From the NCBI GenBank assembly GCA_900768995.1, contig CAAGEZ010000071.1:1-8695 (forward strand): a DNA stretch of 8,695 nucleotides. The letters run 5' to 3'. Each line of letters begins with the position of its first letter. The stretch's first letter is position 1. This DNA comes from Oscillospiraceae bacterium. GTDB lineage: Bacteria; Bacillota; Clostridia; Oscillospirales; Ruminococcaceae. Below, in pieces: positions 1 through 6,674 of this stretch. The notes below the pieces were generated by a model that saw only the letters and a list, made by a program, of their open reading frames with translations, was not told the origin of the DNA and did no database searches. The position numbers and the translations under genes are program-made.

Positions 1-39
1 CTGACCTCCGATGTGCCTGTTATGCCTTGGAATGGGTAA
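1..39 (+). CDS. 3' end of an upstream gene (partial, possibly prohead protease)
   Basis: An open frame enters from the left edge and ends at a TAA at 37-39, giving the C-terminal residues LTSDVPVMPWNG. Too little is visible to recognise a family. The gene directly upstream of an HK97-type capsid gene is most often the prohead maturation protease, so that is the leading guess, based on position only. The reading frame itself is plausible but unproven, because only 12 codons are present. Confidence 0.4.
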   Translation: MTSDVPVMPWNG

Positions 40-49
40 TATGAATAAA

Positions 50-83
50 ATGCCCTCCGCTGATTGATTTTGGCGGAGGGTAT
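50..83 (+). terminator. GC-rich hairpin upstream of the capsid gene
   Basis: CCCTCCGC (53-60) pairs perfectly with GCGGAGGG (73-80) around a 12-nt loop. The stem can be extended by G52-T81, T51-A82 and A50-T83 to about 11 bp. A T-rich stretch (83-91, interrupted by GA) follows. It lies between the stop of the upstream gene and the capsid ribosome binding site. It could be a weak intrinsic terminator or attenuator, or a processing/stability hairpin at the 5' end of a capsid mRNA. The T-run is imperfect, so the terminator call is moderate. Confidence 0.5.
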
Positions 84-139
84 TGATTTTTGTGGTCGGG
101 GGAGGGTTTGACGGGTACCATAAAAACGGAGGTAATCAG

Positions 140-1285
140 ATGAAAGAACTTATTGAAAGAAGGGGCGCTATTAAGCGCAGAATGGCGGAGCTTATCGGTG
201 CTATCAAGGACGAGAAGAGAGCGTTCAGCACCGAGGAGCAGGCAGAATTTGAAAAGCTGGAGAGTGAGCTTAGTTCTCTTAATGCGACTATCGAAGCCGA
301 GAAGAGAGCGCAGGCGGCGGGGCTTTCCGCCAATGATGACGAGGGCGGCGAGAGCGGCTCAGATGACGGCGTGGAAACAAGAGCCGCAAAGGACATCGTT
401 TCTGATTTTATAAGAGGAAATGAGCTGAGAGCGGGCGAAATGACCGTTGCAGGAACCGGAAACATCGTTCCTGCTGAATTTTCAAAGGACATCATTCACG
501 ACACCGTTGCGCTTTCGGGCGTGCTGAATATGGTTTCCGTTGTAAATTCCAAGGGTACATACAAGCAGATCGTTTCCGACAGTGCAAACAAGATATCCGC
601 AGGCTGGACTGATGAAATTGCAGAGATCACAGCTTCCGATGCAAAGTTTACAACTATTGAGATCGGACACCACAAGCTGACTGCACTTTCAAAGCTCTCT
701 ATCGAACTTATCAATCAGAATGAGTTTGATATCGCAAGTGAGGTAATGTATCAGACTGAGCGTGATTTTGCGCTTAAGGCTGAGACAGCTATCATCAAGG
801 GCGACGGCTCGGGCAAGCCTTACGGACTTACCACAGGCGGCACGGCGTTCACACTTGCATCAAATACTGCTGTCACTGCGGACGAGATCGTGAAGATATA
901 CCATAAGCTCAAAGCGGCATATCAGCAGGAGGCTGTATGGATAATGTCAAATGACACTCTCTGCGCTATCAGGCTTCTTACAGACGGCAGCGGCAGATAT
1001 ATTTTCCACCAGAATGAGAACCTTACAAGCGGCTATGCGGGCTTTATTCTCGGCAAGCCTGTTCTTGTTTCTGATGCTATGGACAATATCGGTTCGGAAA
1101 CAAAGCCTATTCTCTTCGGCGATTTCGGCAGAGCTTACAAGGTAAACCTTAACCCCGATGTGTCTATGCAGGTGCTCAACGAGAAGTACGCCGACTTCGG
1201 TATGAAGGGTATTCTTTCCATTATGTGGATCGACGGAAGACCTGTAAATTCCGAGGCATACGTTACCGTAAGCTGCCCCAAATAA
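140..1285 (+). CDS. Major capsid protein, HK97 fold
   Basis: This 381-residue protein matches the HK97-type phage capsid family (Phage_capsid) in layout and length. Residues 1-60 are charged and predicted coiled coil (MKELIERRGAIKRRMAEL...), like the HK97 delta scaffolding domain. An acidic, Gly/Ser-rich linker (about 64-80) is a likely site of prohead protease cleavage. The capsid fold follows, with family-typical motifs: GDGSGKPYGL at 221-230, a WIMSNDT segment near 267-273, and ILFGDFGRAY at 324-333. The ATG at 140 is chosen because GGAGGT lies 6 nt upstream; in-frame extension to a TTG at 83 would run through the hairpin and has no such support. It forms the icosahedral shell. It begins a tight run of structural genes, with the next gene 13 bp downstream. 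Confidence 0.95.
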   Translation: MKELIERRGAIKRRMAELIGAIKDEKRAFSTEEQAEFEKLESELSSLNATIEAEKRAQAAGLSANDDEGGESGSDDGVETRAAKDIVSDFIRGNELRAGEMTVAGTGNIVPAEFSKDIIHDTVALSGVLNMVSVVNSKGTYKQIVSDSANKISAGWTDEIAEITASDAKFTTIEIGHHKLTALSKLSIELINQNEFDIASEVMYQTERDFALKAETAIIKGDGSGKPYGLTTGGTAFTLASNTAVTADEIVKIYHKLKAAYQQEAVWIMSNDTLCAIRLLTDGSGRYIFHQNENLTSGYAGFILGKPVLVSDAMDNIGSETKPILFGDFGRAYKVNLNPDVSMQVLNEKYADFGMKGILSIMWIDGRPVNSEAYVTVSCPK

Positions 1286-1298
1286 GGAGTGATGATAT

Positions 1299-1481
1299 AT
1301 GCTTATCAAGGCTAATGTGACCTTTGCGGGCGATATCGTTATGATGAAGGGTGAGGAGAGGGAGCTTGAAGCTTCGGCGGCTCTCTCCGACCTGCTCTCC
1401 TGCGGATATGTGAGCGAGGTGAAAGCAGATGACAGTAAGCACGGTAACGCTCGAAAGCGTAAAGCAGAGCCTGAGAATTGA
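1299..1481 (+). CDS. Small capsid-adjacent phage protein, unknown function
   Basis: This 60-residue ORF has AAGGAG about 9 nt before its ATG and starts 13 bp after the capsid stop. Its start, MLIKANVTFAGDIVMMKGEERELE, followed by a predicted short helix and SCGYVSEV, resembles the small beta-rich proteins often encoded just after the capsid gene in Firmicutes phages; these have no firm function, though capsid decoration or head completion is often suggested. The last 17 codons overlap the next gene in another frame and encode a basic, low-complexity tail (KHGNARKRKAEPEN). The tail is probably dictated by the overlapping connector gene. Existence is likely; function is unknown. Confidence 0.7.
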   Translation: MLIKANVTFAGDIVMMKGEERELEASAALSDLLSCGYVSEVKADDSKHGNARKRKAEPEN

Positions 1482-1713
1482 CTATGATTACGATGACGAG
1501 ATGCTTCTTTCAATAATGGACGCTGCAAAGGGCTATATGATGTCTCAGATGTCGCTTACTGCCGAGGAGCTTGATAAATACCCCGAAATGGTATATGCAT
1601 ACTGCTGCATATGCGGCAGTATGTACAACGAGCGGACGATGAATGCTGAGAACGTCAAGCCCAATCAGACCGCCGAGAACATTATGGCGATGCACAGGAG
1701 GAATTATCTGTGA
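1429..1713 (+). CDS. Head-tail connector protein, HK97 gp6-like
   Basis: The 94-residue product begins MTVSTVTLESVKQSLRIDYD, the family-typical start of gp6-like connectors (Phage_gp6 / 'possible DNA packaging' family): a helix followed by an acidic DYDYDDE turn, then a largely helical protein ending MAMHRRNYL. Such proteins form a ring beneath the portal that joins the filled head to the tail. GAGGTG sits 7 nt upstream of the ATG. The gene overlaps the preceding small ORF by 53 nt and the next gene by 4 nt, so translation is probably coupled. Length and position between capsid and adaptor fit the family. Confidence 0.88.
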   Translation: MTVSTVTLESVKQSLRIDYDYDDEMLLSIMDAAKGYMMSQMSLTAEELDKYPEMVYAYCCICGSMYNERTMNAENVKPNQTAENIMAMHRRNYL

Positions 1714-2039
1714 ACACCGACAGAATGAACGCTCGCATTACATTTCAGAAAAGCTCTGACGGTATGGAATGGAAAGATGTGCTTTCCTGCTATGCTTACA
1801 TAAACGGCGTGAGCGGCAATGAATTTTTCATTGCAAATGCAGGATATGAAGCGGCTCTGACTGTTACGATATCCTGTCGATATCAGCCCCTGCTTATGAA
1901 AATAACGCCGATGCAGTACAGAGCTGTATGCAATGGTGTTGTGTATGAGCTGCTTTCCCCTGCCGATGATGTCCGATTTGAGCACAGAGAAGTAATATTC
2001 AGGGCGAAGAGGATATACACGGAGGAGGACGGAGAATGA
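1710..2039 (+). CDS. Head-tail adaptor / head closure protein (SPP1 gp16-like)
   Basis: This 109-residue protein has the typical pattern of the phage head-tail joining family (Phage_H_T_join): a start with RMNARITFQKSSDGMEWKDV, then a beta-rich body with CYAYINGVSGNEFF, a central ITPMQYRAVCNGVVYELLSP strand pair, and a charged C terminus. It is expected to close the head after packaging and to dock the tail. The start is a GTG overlapping the stop of the connector gene (GTGA), with AGGAGG 8 nt upstream. The 4-nt overlap and the neighbours (connector before, tail terminator after) support the assignment. Confidence 0.88.
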   Translation: MNTDRMNARITFQKSSDGMEWKDVLSCYAYINGVSGNEFFIANAGYEAALTVTISCRYQPLLMKITPMQYRAVCNGVVYELLSPADDVRFEHREVIFRAKRIYTEEDGE

Positions 2040-2377
2040 ACACGGCTGATATACTTGCTTCTGTAAAAGAGCTTGGTTTGGGGCTTGAATGGCACAGCTA
2101 CAGAGCGGTTCCGAATGCTCACAGCTTTGCGACTTATGATATCCCGAACAAGACTTTTGACGGGGCGGACGAAATGGCATTTATGCGGCATTATCCGCTG
2201 AATGTCACATTCTTTTACCGTGACACAAAAACGGCAAAGGATTTTGAAAATGAAAAGGTCTTTGAAAGTGCTGTCAGACCTATGGGGAATTTCACAAGTA
2301 TCAGTGATTATGACAGCTCAAACGGGCTCTTTTTCACGCAGTACACTTTCAATATGAATGAGAATATGGAGGAATGA
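2036..2377 (+). CDS. Probable tail terminator / tail completion protein
   Basis: The 113-residue product has the shape of small siphophage tail terminators: an N-terminal helix (ADILASVKELGL), a strand with an aromatic/proline turn (EWHSYRAVPNAHSFATYDI), an 'MRHYPLNVTFFYRDTK' strand, a helix with KDFENEKVFE, and a C-terminal 'FFTQYTFNMNE' strand. These proteins cap the tail tube and contact the adaptor. It overlaps the previous gene by 4 nt (ATGA), with GGAGG repeats just upstream. Its place between the adaptor and the tail tube gene is the usual one. No HK97 gp10-like gene separates it from the adaptor, unlike many relatives. The family call rests on pattern and context, not on a definitive motif. 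Confidence 0.65.
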   Translation: MNTADILASVKELGLGLEWHSYRAVPNAHSFATYDIPNKTFDGADEMAFMRHYPLNVTFFYRDTKTAKDFENEKVFESAVRPMGNFTSISDYDSSNGLFFTQYTFNMNENMEE

Positions 2378-2379
2378 AA

Positions 2380-2997
2380 ATGGATAACAAGTGCTATTAC
2401 GGCTCGGGAAGATTTTACAGTGATGACTATGACAAGTCCACGTTTCCTATGCCTAAGGACCCTAAGAACATCACAAAGGACGAGAAGGACAAGCTTGTGC
2501 AGTTTATCGCCGCAAGACTCAATGAAACATATCAGATAGGCTATCTGAAGGACGGCTATCAGTTTAATGTTTCCACAAACAAGCTGCAGGATCAGTCAGA
2601 CCTTGGCGAGCTGAAGATAAACGTTATCAACGAGGAAACTGCATCGGTCAAGATTTCTCTGTTCAACGCAAATGCCGAGACCATTTCAAAGCAGTATCCT
2701 ACCGCAAAGCACTGCTCAATTGATAACTACAGCATTACTACCGTCGGCGGTCTCGGAGACATTGACGAAACACCTCACGTCCTCATCTTCAAGCACGATG
2801 ATAACGCATACGGCGATACTGTTGTTGTATGCATCGGCAAGAATACAAGCGGCTTTGATGCTGTCTGGAAGCAGAACGCTGTCACTCCCTTCCCTTGCAC
2901 TTACGATCTCGAAGCCCTCAACAGCGACGGCAGACTTGCGATGTTCATTGACTGCCCCAAGGGTACCGACTGGGAAACTCTCGCAAAGGGTGCATAA
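2380..2997 (+). CDS. Major tail tube protein
   Basis: This 205-residue protein has the size, beta-rich composition and position of a siphophage major tail protein that polymerises into the tail tube. Features seen are an N-terminal aromatic/acidic arm (CYYGSGRFYSDDYD), a central block of alternating strands (ELKINVINEETASVKISLFN), a Gly-rich turn (TTVGGLGDID) and a C-terminal domain ending ETLAKGA. The ATG at 2380 is preferred over the ATG at 2374 because GGAGG (2368-2372) is 7 nt from 2380 but only 1 nt from 2374; using 2374 would add Met-Lys. It follows the tail terminator and touches the next gene by 1 nt. Confidence 0.8.
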   Translation: MDNKCYYGSGRFYSDDYDKSTFPMPKDPKNITKDEKDKLVQFIAARLNETYQIGYLKDGYQFNVSTNKLQDQSDLGELKINVINEETASVKISLFNANAETISKQYPTAKHCSIDNYSITTVGGLGDIDETPHVLIFKHDDNAYGDTVVVCIGKNTSGFDAVWKQNAVTPFPCTYDLEALNSDGRLAMFIDCPKGTDWETLAKGA

Positions 2998-3524
2998 TGT
3001 TAAGCGTATCGCCGTTTGACAAGCCTGTGTTTATGCTCCCCTGCCCTCCTATCGGAGTGGTAAGGGGACGTATATGCAGCAAGAGGATATATGACAAGGT
3101 GACACTTGCGGTAAGCGGAAACGTTGATAAAAAGACTTTATACGTCATTCTTGGCAATATTGCTCCCGATGCAAAATTATCCGTTATCGGCATTACGGGT
3201 GCTGTCAAGCTTATCAAAACTTACCGGGAAGCAGTCGAGAAGTATTGCGAGGATAACGTTGATATTTTCGGGCTTCCGAAGAGCTTCGGTATGGACAGCG
3301 GAGAAGAATGCAGGCTCCCTGTTATAACCTACGGGGAGCGGCTTGTGTATGAGCATTCGGGCTTGTCCTTTGACAAAATAGCCGAGCTTGATATACTCGA
3401 TTTCCGTATGCTGCTGGCTGATGCTGTGAAGTACAGGGTGCTCAACCGCAGTGACGGCAAGGGCAGGGAATTTCTGAACGAGTGCTATGATTTTATGCAC
3501 AGGCGGTCTACGTTGTTTGAGTAA
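2997..3524 (+). CDS. Probable tail assembly chaperone
   Basis: This 175-residue protein follows the tail tube gene with a TAATG junction, the slot usually held by the tail assembly chaperone (lambda gpG-like role: binding the tape measure protein). Its C-terminal third (about residues 120-172), with a helix around LDILDFRMLLADAVKYRVLN and ending GREFLNECYDFMHRR, resembles the short helical proteins found at this position in Clostridia phages. The N-terminal half (MLPCPPIGVVRGRI, then a VTLAVSG strand) is not one I recognise. I saw no convincing slippery heptamer for a programmed frameshift near its end, and no tape measure gene follows. Function is inferred mainly from position. Confidence 0.45.
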   Translation: MLSVSPFDKPVFMLPCPPIGVVRGRICSKRIYDKVTLAVSGNVDKKTLYVILGNIAPDAKLSVIGITGAVKLIKTYREAVEKYCEDNVDIFGLPKSFGMDSGEECRLPVITYGERLVYEHSGLSFDKIAELDILDFRMLLADAVKYRVLNRSDGKGREFLNECYDFMHRRSTLFE

Positions 3525-3538
3525 GGAGGGTGAAGTTT

Positions 3539-4150
3539 ATGGGAAAGTGGGATATGCCTGCAAGACGTGTTGTTACGGATACGGAGCTGAGGTTCAATCC
3601 TTATCACGACCCGCAGAATGGTAGATTTATTTCCGCAGGCGGAGGTGCGGCACTTGGTGGGTATTTGTATTCAAAAGGCGGCAAAAGTGCATATGTCGTA
3701 AATAATGTAAAGCCCCAAAAAGGGCTTAACGATTATTTATCTGATAAAAGCGCTATGCAATCAGCTAAAATCCGCAATACTCTTGAAAAGAAATATAATA
3801 TAAACGGAAAAATTGAAAGTGAAGCTTCATTAGTTGAAAATGCAGTAAAAAGCGGCTCTGAATTTGTGAGTGTAACAAATGTAAAGCAGAACATTTCAAA
3901 AATGAGATATGAATCAAAGCCTAAACAATTTGAATGGGCTAAAAGGAATGGACTTGTAAGGCAAAATCAATATGTTGATTTTGTAAAAGGCAAGCTGGAT
4001 ATTCCTGAGCTTAATTATATGGCAACCGGAAATTCAGATTTTTTATCTGATAAATATGTGTCCCGTGAATATGGAATAATGAACGGGAAAAACACGTATT
4101 TGAAAATATCAAAAACAGCCTATGATTATGCAGCCTATTTAAACAAGTAA
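3539..4150 (+). CDS. NPYHDP-tagged protein X, unknown function (putative virion cargo)
   Basis: This 203-residue protein has an N-terminal block (about 1-54) that is 74% identical by hand count to that of the protein at 5901-6566, including WDMPAR, TDTELRFNPYHDP, NGRF, a Gly-rich stretch and LYSKGGKS. The remainder (55-203) is unrelated to that paralogue and not a family I recognise; it is lysine- and asparagine-rich, mostly predicted helical, ending AYDYAAYLNK. NPxHD..GRF motifs are known as linkers before C-terminal toxin-like domains in phage head proteins, so X may be an effector addressed to the head; this is inference. AAGGAGG lies 9 nt before the ATG at 3539, better placed than the upstream GTG at 3530. 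The variable part is very AT-rich (about 23% GC at 3781-3840), suggesting acquisition. No separate immunity ORF fits between it and the terminase. Confidence 0.75.
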   Translation: MGKWDMPARRVVTDTELRFNPYHDPQNGRFISAGGGAALGGYLYSKGGKSAYVVNNVKPQKGLNDYLSDKSAMQSAKIRNTLEKKYNINGKIESEASLVENAVKSGSEFVSVTNVKQNISKMRYESKPKQFEWAKRNGLVRQNQYVDFVKGKLDIPELNYMATGNSDFLSDKYVSREYGIMNGKNTYLKISKTAYDYAAYLNK

Positions 4151-4185
4151 TTTTCACTGCTCAGAAATGGGCGGTATTTTTATAC
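4148..4185 (+). repeat. 38-bp direct repeat, copy 1, with terminator-like hairpin
   Basis: This segment matches 6610-6647 at 37 of 38 positions (T versus C at the 11th). It contains a 7-bp stem (4156-4162 with 4169-4175, two G-T pairs), a loop AGAAAT, and then ATTTTTAT, the layout of a short intrinsic terminator. It starts at the stop codon of protein X and ends just before the terminase ribosome binding site. Either partial termination ahead of the terminase or a recombination footprint is possible. Confidence 0.8.
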
Positions 4186-4203
4186 TCGAACGGAGGTGGC
4201 AGG

Positions 4204-5883
4204 GTGAGCATTGAAAAAACTACAGCGTACAAATATGCCTTATCCTGCACCGAGGAGGGCAACGACAAGGTCGGCAGGTACATAAAAAAGCAGGCTGTGA
4301 ACTGGCTTGAAATTGCCGACGGCAGGAACGGGACCGCATATGTGAATGAAAAGGAATGGAAGCGGATAAAGGGCATTCTCACCCTTATGATGCACCCCGA
4401 CACGGGCAAAAATATGCTTGTGTCCCTTGAACCCTATGCCCTGTGGCTCATTATGGCGGTGTTCTGCACCTTTCGGAGAGACAACAGGCGGCGGCTTTAC
4501 ACAACGGCACTTCTTGAAATTTCCCGAAAGAATTACAAGACATTCACTTCGGCGGTAATATTCATAATCGCAATGCTCTGCGAGGCGAGATTTTCCCGAC
4601 TGTTTTCCGTTGCTCCCGACTACAAGCTTTCTTCCGAGCTGAGGCTTGCGGTAAGAAAAATAATCAAGGTCTCGCCCCTGCTTGTGAAGCATTTCAAGAT
4701 CACCCGTGAAATGATAACCTGTCAGCTCACGGACACGGAATACACGCCCCTTGCATACTCGAATGACCGTATGGACGGCAAGCTTGCCACGATATTCCTT
4801 GCGGACGAGGCGGGGGCGCTTGACAGCTATCCCGTTGGGGCGATGCGCTCCTCTCAGATAACGCTGAAAAACAAGCTTGGAATTATCATAAGCACCCAAT
4901 ACCCCAATGAAAACAATGTGCTTATTGATGAAATTGACCTGGCAAAAAAGATGCTTGACGGGATAGTTGAGATAGACAGTGTTTTTGCTCTGCTTTATGA
5001 GCCCGATGATGAGCTTATAAAAGACTGGGAGACAGACGACAGGGTCATTTATCAGTCAAACCCCGTAGCGGTGAGAAATCCCGATGTATTTGACGAGATA
5101 AAGAAAATGCGCACAATGGCTGTTCTTTATGAGAACAAGCGTGAGAATTATCTTTGCAAGCACAACAACATCAGATACAAGGGCGTTGGCTCTGAGGGGT
5201 ATGTGAGCATTGATGCCGTGAGGTTATGCGCATATGAGCACCCCGGGAACTGGTGGAACGGCAGGACGGTATATCTCGGCGTTGACCTTTCGCAGACGGA
5301 CGATAACACAGCTGTTGCGATGGTGACAAGCGATGACGAGGGACTTATACACGCTGCGGTTTTCGGATTTATTCCCGAAGAGCGTATTGACATCAAGAGC
5401 AAAAATGAAAAGATAGATTACAGGCGGTGTATCCGTGAGGGCTGCTGCTACGGCTGCGGCGATGAGGTCATTGATTACAGTTTCGTTGAGGATTTTATAC
5501 TTCATCTCGAAGAAAAATTCGGAGTGACTGTTGCTGATGCGGGCTTTGACCGATACAACGCAATTTCCACGGTACAGAAGCTTGAAGCGGCGGACAACCC
5601 TATTAACTGCACGCTTGTAAAGCAGCATTCAAGCGTTCTGCACCCTGCCACAAAGCTTTTGAAGGAATACATATTATCGCAGAAGTTCAGATATGAGAAA
5701 AACATTTTGCTTGAAAACTCCTTTGAAAATGCAAGGTGCACGGAGGACACAAATCTGAACAAGTATGTAAACAAAAAGCGGAGTGCGGGCAAGGTGGATA
5801 TGGTGGTTGCACTTATAAATGCGGTCTATCTGCTTAATGAAAATGTACTGCTTGACAGCGGTTTTGTTTGTCAGGTCATTTAA
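4204..5883 (+). CDS. terL: Terminase large subunit
   Basis: This 559-residue protein has the two-domain layout of the phage large terminase (Terminase_1 type), the motor that translocates DNA into the prohead and cuts it. In the ATPase domain, a diverged Walker A is at 107-113 (SRKNYKT, where relatives usually have a Gly before Lys-Thr/Ser), and Walker B is at 197-203 (IFLADEA, with the catalytic Glu at 202). In the RNase H-like nuclease domain, the expected acidic residues are D361 (YLGVDLSQTDD), D445/D449 (VADAGFDRYNA) and D532 (KVDMVVALINAV). A cysteine cluster (C409, C414, C415, C418) sits in the nuclease domain. It starts with GTG at 4204, with GGAGG 7 nt upstream. No small terminase gene precedes it in the window. 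Its position after tail genes is unusual. The motor is probably intact, as all main motifs are present. Confidence 0.93.
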   Translation: MSIEKTTAYKYALSCTEEGNDKVGRYIKKQAVNWLEIADGRNGTAYVNEKEWKRIKGILTLMMHPDTGKNMLVSLEPYALWLIMAVFCTFRRDNRRRLYTTALLEISRKNYKTFTSAVIFIIAMLCEARFSRLFSVAPDYKLSSELRLAVRKIIKVSPLLVKHFKITREMITCQLTDTEYTPLAYSNDRMDGKLATIFLADEAGALDSYPVGAMRSSQITLKNKLGIIISTQYPNENNVLIDEIDLAKKMLDGIVEIDSVFALLYEPDDELIKDWETDDRVIYQSNPVAVRNPDVFDEIKKMRTMAVLYENKRENYLCKHNNIRYKGVGSEGYVSIDAVRLCAYEHPGNWWNGRTVYLGVDLSQTDDNTAVAMVTSDDEGLIHAAVFGFIPEERIDIKSKNEKIDYRRCIREGCCYGCGDEVIDYSFVEDFILHLEEKFGVTVADAGFDRYNAISTVQKLEAADNPINCTLVKQHSSVLHPATKLLKEYILSQKFRYEKNILLENSFENARCTEDTNLNKYVNKKRSAGKVDMVVALINAVYLLNENVLLDSGFVCQVI

Positions 5884-5900
5884 GAATGAGGAGGCTTTTT

Positions 5901-6566
5901 ATGGGACTTTGGGATATGCCTGCGAGGCATTATATGACTGATACAGAGCTGAGGTTTAACCCGTATCACGACCCGAGGAACGGGAGATTTACTACTGCTA
6001 ATGGCGGTGGAAGCGGCGGCGGTTTTCTTTATTCAAAGGGTGGAAAAAGCTTTTATGTGCTTGACAGCAAAGAATTTACGCAAAAGATAAATCCGCATCA
6101 GCAAAAGGCAATAGACAGAATGAACGAAGTTCTTTCAAAAGATAAGACGGTTTCAAAAATGCCCGAATACACGATTTTAAACAGCGGCAACATTGACTTT
6201 GAATATGAAAAAACTGAAATATATACAAGAGAAAAAGGCGGAAAAATGATAGACCCATTAAAAGCTGATACGATTGAGAGGATAAGTAAGGTGTCCGGAA
6301 CTATTCTTATCGATGATAGCGGTAATCGAAGAATTTTTGGAAAAAAACATAATACTATATCCGAGAAAGTAATAAAAAAAGGTTCATCTTCCAAAAAATC
6401 ATCAGCCCAAAGCAGCCTTAAAGTTTCAACATATGTTATAAATGCGGGAACATCATCACAGCATTTTGGATTAAAAGACAGAGAGGGCAATGTTCTTCAC
6501 GCTCCTAACAAATGGAAAACTGAAAAAGGGGCATTAAACTGGGCGAAAAAGAATGGGTGGACATAA
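5901..6566 (+). CDS. NPYHDP-tagged protein Y, unknown function (putative virion cargo)
   Basis: This 221-residue protein is a paralogue of the one at 3539-4150 only in its first 54 residues (WDMPAR, TDTELRFNPYHDP, NGRF, Gly-rich run, LYSKGGKS). Residues 55-158 form a different charged region (KMPEYTILNSGNIDFEYEK, then ILIDDSGNRRIFG). A Ser/Lys-rich linker spans about 159-173, and a compact C-terminal module (175-221) follows, with YVINAGTSSQHFGLKDREGN and ALNWAKKNGW; I cannot name its family. The layout, a constant N terminus followed by variable modules, is like polymorphic effectors, but toxicity is not shown. GAGGAGG lies 6 nt before the ATG; the frame is open upstream to 5868 but overlaps the terminase end. 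The variable part is AT-rich (about 27% GC at 6301-6360). Confidence 0.75.
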   Translation: MGLWDMPARHYMTDTELRFNPYHDPRNGRFTTANGGGSGGGFLYSKGGKSFYVLDSKEFTQKINPHQQKAIDRMNEVLSKDKTVSKMPEYTILNSGNIDFEYEKTEIYTREKGGKMIDPLKADTIERISKVSGTILIDDSGNRRIFGKKHNTISEKVIKKGSSSKKSSAQSSLKVSTYVINAGTSSQHFGLKDREGNVLHAPNKWKTEKGALNWAKKNGWT

Positions 6567-6609
6567 TTTGAACATCTATCAAATGCCTCGGTGGTTTATG
6601 CATTACAAA
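6567..6609 (+). other. Intergenic stretch with a possible gene remnant
   Basis: Between the stop of protein Y and the second 38-bp repeat lies a short open frame, from a TTG at 6568 to the TAA at 6610-6612, reading LNIYQMPRWFMHYK. The TAA is the same triplet of the repeat that serves as the stop codon of protein X in copy 1. It could be the leftover 3' end of a displaced cargo gene, or chance; no start or ribosome binding site supports expression. Confidence 0.25.
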
Positions 6610-6647
6610 TAATTTTCACCGCTCAGAAATGGGCGGTATTTTTATAC
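6610..6647 (+). repeat. 38-bp direct repeat, copy 2, with terminator-like hairpin
   Basis: This is the second copy of the repeat at 4148-4185, with one difference. The C at the variable position turns a G-T pair into G-C, so the stem ACCGCTC/GGGCGGT (6618-6624 with 6631-6637, loop AGAAAT) is stronger here. It is followed by five T residues (6639-6643). It lies 44 bp after protein Y and 27 bp before the portal start. A weak intrinsic terminator is the simplest reading. Confidence 0.8.
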
Positions 6648-6674
6648 CCAAATGAAGGGAGCGGATATATAAAA

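Noticed and set aside
83..139. N-terminal extension of the capsid protein to a TTG at 83
   Set aside because: It would start at the base of the hairpin with no ribosome binding site, and its sequence (FVVGGGFDGYHKNGG) does not fit the family; the ATG at 140 has GGAGGT at ideal spacing.
947..1528. Long antisense open frame of 193 codons across the capsid gene end
   Set aside because: It is a shadow of the capsid and connector genes, with no ribosome binding site and no recognisable protein.
1704..2180. Antisense open frame of 158 codons opposite the adaptor gene
   Set aside because: The opposing strand holds two tightly coupled, family-typical genes; the antisense product has no recognisable features.
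3530..3538. GTG start for protein X
   Set aside because: The ribosome binding site overlaps this codon; the ATG at 3539 aligns exactly with the start of its paralogue at 5901.
6591..6674. Upstream extension of the portal to a GTG at 6591
   Set aside because: It would translate the 38-bp repeat; the ATG at 6675 gives the typical MGFF portal start, although its ribosome binding site is not ideal.
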